In this document: positions 1 through 7,900 of the stretch, one piece after another
Layout: each line of letters starts with the position of its first letter
Numbering within the stretch: position 1 is the stretch's first letter
Source of the DNA: Gigaspora margarita
Taxonomy: Eukaryota; Glomeromycota; Glomeromycetes; Diversisporales; Gigasporaceae
Reading direction: 5' to 3'
Assembly (NCBI GenBank): GCA_009809945.1
Contig: WTPW01000081.1
Span: forward strand, 292,626 to 356,625
Length of the DNA: 64,000 nt
Notes under the pieces: model-generated
Seen by the model: only the letters and a program-made list of their open reading frames with translations
Databases searched by the model: none
Told to the model about the DNA's origin: nothing
Made by a program: the position numbers and the translations under genes

Positions 1-726
1 TTTGAGCGAAGTTATCTCCACAACCACTGGACCAAATTTGATAATTTTCTTTTATTTGAATTCTATAAATCTCATAGAATTTAAATAAAAAAAAATTCAT
101 CGAATTTGGTCTGGTGGTAGTGGATATATCTTCGCTCAAAGTTAAAAAAAAACAAAACACCTATCAAAATTAAAGCTGCGCCAATTTTTTTGAAAAACTT
201 TGAGCGAAGCTATCTCCATAACCACTGGACCAAATTTAATAATTTTTTTTATTTGAATTCTATGAATTCATAGAATTTAAATAAAAAATACTTCATCGAA
301 TTTGGTCTGGTGGGAGAGGAGATAGCTTCGCTCAAATATGAAGAAAAACCAAAACGTCTATCTAAATGCCAATTCTTTTAAAAATCTTTGAGTGAAGCTA
401 TCTCCATTACCACCAGACCAAATTCGATGAAATTTTTTTATTTAAATTCTATGGGATTCATAGAATTCAAATAAAAAAAATCATCAAATTTGGTCTGGTG
501 GTTGTGGAGATAGCTTCGCTCAAAGTTTTTTTAAAAAAATTGGCGCAGCTTTAATTTAGATAGACGTTTCGATTTTTCTTCAACTTTGAGCGAAGATATC
601 TCCATTACCACCAGACCAAATTCGATGAATTATTTTTTATTTAAATTCTATGAATTCATAAAATTTAAATAAAAAAAAAAAAAAATCAAATTTGGCCCAG
701 TGGTTGTTGAGATAGCTTTGCTCAAA
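1..726. repeat. Array of four palindromic repeat units
   Basis: Four copies of a 138-142 bp palindrome lie at 1-140, 199-336, 387-524 and 585-726. Each begins with TTTGAGCGAAGCTATCTCC or a close variant and ends with its reverse complement. The arms also share ACCAAATTTGAT / ATCAAATTTGGT, and the centre is an AT-rich loop around ATTCTATGAATTCATAGAAT. The 50-60 bp spacers are related too. The first spacer (141-198) and the reverse complement of the third (525-584) share TTAAAGCTGCGCCAATTTTT, so there is a larger inverted symmetry over the small palindromes. There is no coding potential. It may be a MITE cluster or a foldback satellite. The left boundary is cut by the window edge. Confidence 0.85.
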
Positions 727-1401
727 ATATTAAAAAATTAGTATAGCCTCTTTATTAGTCTATTCTATAAACGCATCAAGAACGTAAATCAATTTGGGAG
801 TACATTTTAGACCTATCAAAAAGCAACCGCAGATCTATCAAAAACGATACTTTTGCACCACAGTACCGGTGTTACCCATGCCGGCCGAATTATGCATCAC
901 GTGGATCACGAGATTGCTGCGCCCAAAATGGCGGATCTGCCATTTCTGGCAGATCAGTTGCTTCTGCCATATATGATGGATCAGGAAGAACTGGCATAAA
1001 TGATAGATATGGAAGAACTGGCATAAATGATAGATCTAGCAGTTCTGGCAGAAATGCCATATCTTTTTATTAATAGATATTTATTATATATATGGGCGAT
1101 ATTCGCTCCACTTTGTAGGCATGTTTGCCATGATATTTCTATTATATTAATAAAGGACACTAATCGATTCTAAAACCACATCACACTCTTTCAAATTGCC
1201 AAATCACATACATAAACCCTCTCGCTTATATAAATACTAACAACTACGATATACCACGGCACAGTTTGTGTCTCTGTGCACACGTGACTCCCTGTCGATA
1301 GTTGCTCCGTTAGCCTCGATTTCCGAGAGGTAATTCGCGGGTTAACAACGTTAAATTGGCACGTGTATACGGATCAACACGGTCCGCTGATTCCCGTGCC
1401 T
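727..1401. other. Intergenic, short tandem repeat
   Basis: I see no gene. A 60-codon ORF at 794-976 has no recognisable domain. At 984-1037 a 27-bp unit (GGAAGAACTGGCATAAATG...) occurs twice, flanked by related TGGCAGA/TCTGCCA inverted motifs. From about 1250 the sequence becomes richer in GC and in CACGTG/GTGCC motifs, like the element that resumes at 2092. Confidence 0.4.
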
Positions 1402-2091
1402 TAGGGTGTCCAGAATTATGCGATGCTATGCTATGCGCATAATTGACCATTTTTTCGCATCGCATATGCTTCGCATAATTAAGCAAAAAAAAGCATTCAG
1501 GGCACGTGGCTAAAATATGATTGGTAGATATGATTTTTGAGATAGCTGATAGGATAGCTAACAGTATTTAAATACCAGTATAAAAAATTTCGCTAGCCAA
1601 TCAGATTTCGAGATCAGATGTAACGTGAAAAAAAGTTCAATAAACAAAAATAAATGAAAAATCGCCTATAACACTAAATTTCGCCTATGAAAATGACTTA
1701 TGCGTACTAATAAAAAATTTTCCTTGCAAAATTTTGGTATAAAATAACCTTCTAACCCAACCTACTAGCAATACCCTAACCCTAACCTAATAGCGAAATG
1801 TTTTAGACTGTATTGCTAGTCCTACCTGCTATAGGATAGCTAATGCGGGAAAAATTCTGAAAAGTTCCGATGGAAAATGGGCGAACTGAAAATACGAGCA
1901 AGGTCGAGGCAATTTTTTGATCAATATCCGAATAATTCCGAGGATGGTATATGTTGCATAACACTACAAAGATCGCATAATCTATTTAAATATTTCGCAT
2001 AATCTTAAATTTATTTCGCATTCATCGCATAATTGACCTCGGTCAAATCGCATAATTTACCTCATCGCATCGCATAATCCTGGACACCCTA
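1402..2091. mobile_element. hAT-like MITE, family A, copy 1
   Basis: Terminal inverted repeats TAGGGTGTCCAGAATTATG (left) and its complement CATAATCCTGGACACCCTA-type end (right) bound 690 bp. The flanking 8 bp are duplicated exactly (CCGTGCCT on both sides), as expected for hAT transposition. The subterminal region is filled with GCATAATT/GCGATG motifs on both strands, plausibly transposase-binding repeats. The interior has no transposase ORF and carries a module (about 1590-1800) shared with other MITEs here: GATCAGATGTAACGT, TTGCAAAATTTTGGTATA and CCCTAACCCTAACC. It is non-autonomous. Confidence 0.88.
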
Positions 2092-2212
2092 CCGTGCCTA
2101 CTCGAACCATGCACGTGCAAACCCGACCCATAGCACGTGCCACTCGACCACGTGCCTATACACTGTTTTTCCGTGCGATCCCGGACCACTTTTCTTATAG
2201 GGAGAATGTAAC
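2092..2212. repeat. Right end of a GTGCC-rich element
   Basis: GC-richer sequence full of CACGTGC and CCGTGCC, ending GGACCACTTTTCTTATAGGG. This end matches the right end of the element at 52404-53057 (CCAATTTTCTTATAGGG). Sequence of similar character lies upstream of the hAT-like insertion at 1402 (about 1250-1401), so that insertion probably split this element. I could not locate its left terminus. Confidence 0.55.
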
Positions 2213-2406
2213 AAAATTTACAGTAATAATACTGTGATAGTTCTAAAAAATATCTTTTGTTTATTGCATAAAATAAAACTTTACTTAGTCATCTATTGGA
2301 CTATTAATTATACTATCGAATGAATGTGATTGGAAGCATGTTCATCTAAACATTTTTATTACATTAAATTTAAATAAAATTTAATAGAAGATCTGGGCTT
2401 AATCTG

Positions 2407-2858
2407 CCCTATAAAAAAAGTGGTCTGGAGTGTGGTACAGGTTGGTGTCTAGAATTAACGGAATGGCACAGTCAAAATAATGCATACAAAGGTGGTAATG
2501 GAATGTCATGGTAAAAAGTAGTACAGAGGAGGTGGCACATTATGTCACATCATAGATAATAGCACCTTCATTTCATGTGTCAAAGGTGGTACAAGTTGAC
2601 TCATTTCACGAAGAGCGAAAGATCAATATATGATTTTTTTAAAAAAAATTGCGATATCTCATAATTTAATTAATGAAACTGCTCTGGGTGTTTTCACAAA
2701 AACAAAATTTTGATACAATTGTATGATTGTTGATATAAATTTATGTAATCTACTGGTATTTTTTTTTTTATTACATGTTTATTCATGTTAATTACTCATG
2801 CCAAAACCCATGCCTTTACGCTACCAACCTGTACCTTTACGGTACATTTTTCTTAATA
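2407..2858. mobile_element. GTGCC/GTGGYACR element, degenerate copy
   Basis: Begins CCCTATAAAAAAAGTGGTCTG and ends near GGTACATTTTTCTTAATAAA, an imperfect inverted terminus. The interior (GGTGGTACAAGTTGACTC, CGAAGAGCGAAAGATCA, GCGATATCTCATAATTT) aligns by eye with 52405-52730 of the better-preserved copy at 52404-53057. No ORF is present. It is a decayed non-autonomous element; its family is not recognised. Confidence 0.6.
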
Positions 2859-3750
2859 AATATACAATCTTAGGCCATACAAGCTGATATTTTGGTTCTT
2901 ATAACCTGGCCATGCCAATCGTTTCAAATCAGGAAATTTTGATTTATAGGGGCAATAATGAATTAACTAATTAATAATTTATAGTATTGAAGTCCTCTAA
3001 AAAGAATTTATATGCTTGAACAAAAAGGCCATAAGAATTGATATTTAGAAGAAAAAGATTAGCTCAATGGGACCTGAAGAACAAAAAGACTGGCCCAAAT
3101 GACAAAATATTAACAAGAATGAATTCAAAAATAAATAAAAATTATTCTAAACGCAATATTATTGAATATAAATTTGAAAAGAAATGCAACTGCATTACGT
3201 ACATTCATAGTTTACAAATAATATCAATTCAACAAATGAAGTATATAATCTAAGCTTCATTTTTCAATTTATGATAATTATCAGCTAACATACCGTGGTG
3301 TATCTGGGTATTTATAAATAGCCGAGATTATCTAATGTGTATTTTTTAGTTCAGCTTTTTAGTTTTTAATGCATTTTACGCCAACTATGTATTCTCCAAA
3401 GCATAGAGACCATCTTCGGCTATAATATGATTGTCCCAAGTGCTAATCATAGAATCAGTACTTTACGGTTTTCATTTTTCAATTTCACTGTTAAAAAAAA
3501 GCTTGGGCGATTTTTAATGCGGATCGAGACTTGATTTAATAGATTGTCAATAATAATACATAATTCGTATTTATTAATGACATCAAAGATAATAATAAAT
3601 TTAAGTAGTCTTTTAGTGTTGCATGTTTAATTTTTTTCAATTATACTTGAATTGATCTTTTTTATTTTATAAGTTAGACCCATCATTAAATAGTATGTTA
3701 TATTTAACCATTTTTAATCAATTTTACAATATACTGTATAATCTATTGTA

Positions 3751-3847
3751 ATAGAGCTTTGATCCGTTATCATTTTTATCATCATTTAACGGATATCCGA
3801 CGAATTTTATTATATTAATATCAAAATGATAACAGATCGAGCTCTAT
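3751..3847. mobile_element. Short TIR element (97 bp)
   Basis: ATAGAGCTTTGATCCGTTATC at the left and GATAACAGATCGAGCTCTAT at the right are imperfect inverted repeats enclosing an AT-rich core. The size and structure fit a very small MITE. No clear target duplication is visible. Confidence 0.55.
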
Positions 3848-3991
3848 ATTGTGGCGATTGGCAATTTGCGGATTTATCTACTATTCGCGAGATAGAGGTG
3901 AACAATCTATAAATTTTTTAAATGTCTAATGCATGATATGTGTGATGTAAAAAGTAGATTAGTAATAATAACAGCCATGAAAGTTTTAGCC

Positions 3992-4125
3992 AATCATTAG
4001 TGTAACATGAAAATCAAAATAGTCGAATATAGAATCATCAATGTAACGCGAAAATCAAAACTCTGTAGTCGAATAAAACAATCATCAGTGTAACGTGATA
4101 ATTAAATAGTCGAATAAAAGAAATC
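3992..4125. repeat. Three-copy tandem repeat, period about 41-48 bp
   Basis: AATCATYARTGTAACRYGA followed by AAATCAAAA...AGTCGAATA recurs starting at 3992, 4033 and 4080. The GTAACGTGAAAATCAAAA core resembles the internal module of several MITEs in this window, so it may be a degraded MITE interior. Confidence 0.6.
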
Positions 4126-4699
4126 ATTCTAACAGCTCTTTTTAAATATTCATTCAAATAGCTCATTATAGTTAGCGTTAAATAATCATTGTCGCGGATG
4201 ATGCTGAAATTCACGTGATCACATGATGTCTTCTGCATCTAACTTTTTGAAAGACTGCCAATCTTTGGACCAAGACGAACTGGACGGACCGACTACCAGC
4301 CCTACTTTGATCCCCATTATAATTATTAACTAAATGCAAGAATGAAAAAATGCAATTATAAAGCCTCAAAAAGTATAATTTTGGGCGATGTTTTTATGAT
4401 TTACAATTTCTTGTGATGTGCATACAAAATTTTTTAATTTATCCATATTTAATGCAAATGAATCTTTTCTTAATGAGATTTATTATAAAATTTTTAAATT
4501 GATTTATCTTCGAAAGGTTTCGGAAGGGTACGACTAATAAGTTTAATCAGTTTTGGCAATCCTCAATTAAACACATAAATTATATTAACTGTAGTTTAGG
4601 AAATAGTTGGAGATGATCGGTTATATTTCGCATAATTAGCGCAATAGCCTAGGAAATAGGAAATGACAAGTTTTTTTTTTTTATTAGTCTAATAAGTTC

Positions 4700-4876
4700 T
4701 TATCCGACAATCACGGGTTAAAGTTATCCACTTGACATTCGTTTTCACAACGAATTTTTGTTTCAAAAATATTATAAATATAACTTGAGCTCGATGAAAT
4801 GATAAAGTTGTTAAATTATCATTTCACTTATCATTTCACTAATAATAATTCATTCAGTCTAATATTATTTGTCATA
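4700..4876 (+). promoter_or_regulatory. Putative promoter/5' leader of the microexon gene
   Basis: Region directly upstream of the ATG at 4877. A TATA-like TATTATAAATATAA lies at about 4770-4783, roughly 95-105 bp before the start codon. A duplicated TTATCATTTCACT motif lies at about 4815-4840. No operator or known factor site is recognised. The promoter assignment rests only on position and the TATA-like string. Confidence 0.3.
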
Positions 4877-4962
4877 ATGCAATTCAATCATTTCATTTTA
4901 ATTTTTATTCTTATTTTAAATGTTTACTCAACAACTGCCTTGCCTGCTCTCTTACAGGAAGG
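4877..4962 (+). CDS. Exon 1: signal peptide
   Basis: ATG at 4877-4879. Residues 1-5 are polar or short. Residues 6-16 are an unbroken run of F/I/L with one Asn at 15. Then Y-S-T-T-A (17-21) gives small residues at -3 and -1 for signal peptidase, followed by a short L-P-A-L-L-Q-E stretch. The donor G|GTAATTA starts at 4963, leaving GG as an incomplete codon (phase 2). Without splicing the frame hits TAA at 4964-4966. An upstream TATA-like site and the following microexon array are in the expected order. Confidence 0.8.
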
Positions 4963-7900
4963 GTAATTAATTTAGTTTATTGTTTTATAATAGTTTTAAT
5001 AATAGTTTATTTTTAAACATTTACTTAACATAAAATTTTGAAATTAATTAAAAATTAATTACATTTCATTTATATCAACGTATTTTATATTGAATTATTA
5101 GAAAGTATGTACACTGTTTTTTTTTTTTTACACTAGGATATCATTCGATGATACTCAAAATTGTTTTTTAACCTTAATTCATATTTTCAACGTTGTCTTT
5201 ATTGAATTCTTAGATGGTAAGCATAGGTTTACTATAATTTTTTCCAAGTTGATATTGAATTAAAATAACATGTAAGTATAAGCTTTATTATATTTATTTT
5301 TAAAATAACTGATATGTCTTTAAAATATGCACCTAACGAATATTTTGATAAATGTTTCTGCAAATATTAGCAGATATGTAAAAGCTTTATTTATATTTGT
5401 TTTTAAATTTTATTTGATTTTAAATTATACTATTTATAATTCTATCATGTATATTTTTCTTATTAATTATTAGCGAGTAATAGTACATTTGTTTCTCACT
5501 TTATAATATATATAATTTATAGTACTTTTTTTTTTTTTATCGAATTTTAGTTTATTACATTTATTTCTAAATTTTATTGACTTTAAAGAATATTTATAAT
5601 TTATACGAGGTTATTGATAACTGGGGCATTATATCTCAATAAATGATTACGAAACAGAGTCAAGGGTACTAAGTAAAAACGTTTAAAACCTCAAAAAACC
5701 TTGTATAACCTAAAATTCGAGCTTGATTTCTGACCCTGATCTTTATATCTAACCCCTATTTTTAGTTTATAATTGTATTTTAATATAAACATAAAGGTTA
5801 TCAATAACCACGGCATAAAGAGAATATATTTATTTAAATTGTCATTAGTATAAGCTTATTATATTTATTATTACCTTTTTATTCGTCTTAAATCATTCTA
5901 TTAACAACTTTATATTGTATATTTTATTTTATTATATTGTTAGCTCGTAAGTATAATCTATATTATATTTTTATAAAATGTACATATTAATAAATGCTTC
6001 TGCCAACTTATAGAGTGTAAGTATAAACTATATTATATTTGTTTAAAATTTTCTGAAAAATATTTTGAAAATGCTTTTGTCAAATTTTTAGCGCGTAAGT
6101 ATAGACTTTATTGTGTTTGTTTTTAAAATTTTATTTGTGCTTAAATTATATTATCTATAAATTTATAATCATATTTTCTTTTATTGAATTATTAGCGGGT
6201 AATATAAGCTTTATTATATTTGATTTTAAAATTTTGTCTGATTTTAATATAAATTTATAATTCACATCTTTTATTGGATTATTAGCGAGTAAGCATAGCT
6301 TTAGTATATTTATTTTTAAATTTTCATTTGATAATTTTAAATGATTTATTTATAACTTTATAAAATATATTTTCTATTGGATTATTAGACCGTAAGTATA
6401 AGCTTCATTATATTTGTTTTTAAATTTTTATTTGATACTTTTAAACTGCATTATCATAATCTATAAAATACATTTTTCTTGTCAAATTTTTAGATGGTAT
6501 GCATGAAGTTTATTATATGTTTTTAAAATTAGATTTGATTTTAACTTATGTTACGTGTTATCATAACTTTATAATGCGAATTTTTTTTTTATTCTCAATT
6601 TATTAGCCAGTAAGTTAAATTTTATTATATTTTTTCTAAGTATTCCATTTGATGATTTTAAATAATGATATTTATAATTTATAACATACAACTTCTTTGA
6701 TTGAATTATTAGATTGTAAGTATAGGCTTCATTAACTTGTTTTTTTTCAAATTATTATTGATAATTTTAAAATATGCATTTAATAAATATTTAAAAATGG
6801 TTTTATTATTTATTAGAAAGTAACTATAAGCTTATTATATTTGTTTTTAAATTACTCATTTGATGATTTTAAATGACATTATTCATATATAATTTTATAA
6901 TATTCTTTTATTAAATTAATAGAAAGTAAGTACAAATCTTATTATATTCTTTCTAAATTGTTAATAACTTTAATAAATGCTATTTATAACCTCACATATA
7001 TTTTTTTATTGTATTATTAGTGAGTAAGTATATGTTTCTAAAATTTTACTTTATTTTAAAATTATATTTTTAATTATTCTACAATTAAATTGTTTTTTCG
7101 CAAATTGTTAGAGAGTATGCATAGATTTTGTTATAATTATTTATATTGATAATTTAAATTATTTATTTTTATAGCTAATAATTTATATTTAACAATTGCT
7201 TTTGTAAAATTATTAGTTGGTAAATATAAGAATCACAAGTTTTAAAATCATTATTTAACAATTGTTTAAAATATGTATTTAAATATTATAATATGCTTTT
7301 ATCAAATTATTAGCTCGTAAATATAAATTTATTTTTTTAAACCTATTTTGTTTCAAAATATAAATTTTACAATATTAAAAATATTTCTATAAAATTATTA
7401 GAGGGTAAATATAAACTTTATTATAATTGTCTCAAAATTTTACTGTATTTTTATAATATAAGTCATAGCTACTAAAATTTTACTTGATTTTTATTTTATA
7501 ATAATTATAAATTTATAATGCATATTTTTTTCTATAAGCATGTAAGTATATAGTTATTAAAGCTTTATTTGATTTTAATATTTATTAATAATTATAAATT
7601 TATAATGCATATTTTTTTCTATAAGCATGTAAGTATATAGTTATTAAAGCTTTATTTGATTTTAATATTTATTAATTATAACTTTATAATAAATATTTTC
7701 TCTTGTCAAATTATTAGTTGGTAAGTATAAATTTTGTAATCAATAATTTATTTGCCACCAGGGAAATTTTTTTTACTTAAAAAAAAGCATTTTAGCACCT
7801 GCTATTTATTGCTAAATCTAGGACTATATGTGATAAATAACATAGAGATTATTATTTATAGAGTCATGTAATATCAAATACATGTGATTTAAATTTTTAT

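Larger units (their letters stand above)
2859..4700. other. Intergenic stretch
   Basis: AT-rich and without a convincing gene. ORFs of 66-71 codons at 3038-3253 (+) and 4038-4238 (-) show no domain and no splice context. Two small repeats inside it (3751-3847 and 3992-4125) are listed separately. Confidence 0.4.

Noticed and set aside
5136..5170. Exon starting GATATCATTCGATG after TTACACTAG
   Set aside because: The acceptor is good but no usable donor follows and the length would break the phase.
5371..5377. A 7-nt or 4-nt microexon at this acceptor (CAGATAT before GTAAAA)
   Set aside because: It would shift the phase and reach a stop at the 7021 exon. The unit aligns better as one with a mutated donor.
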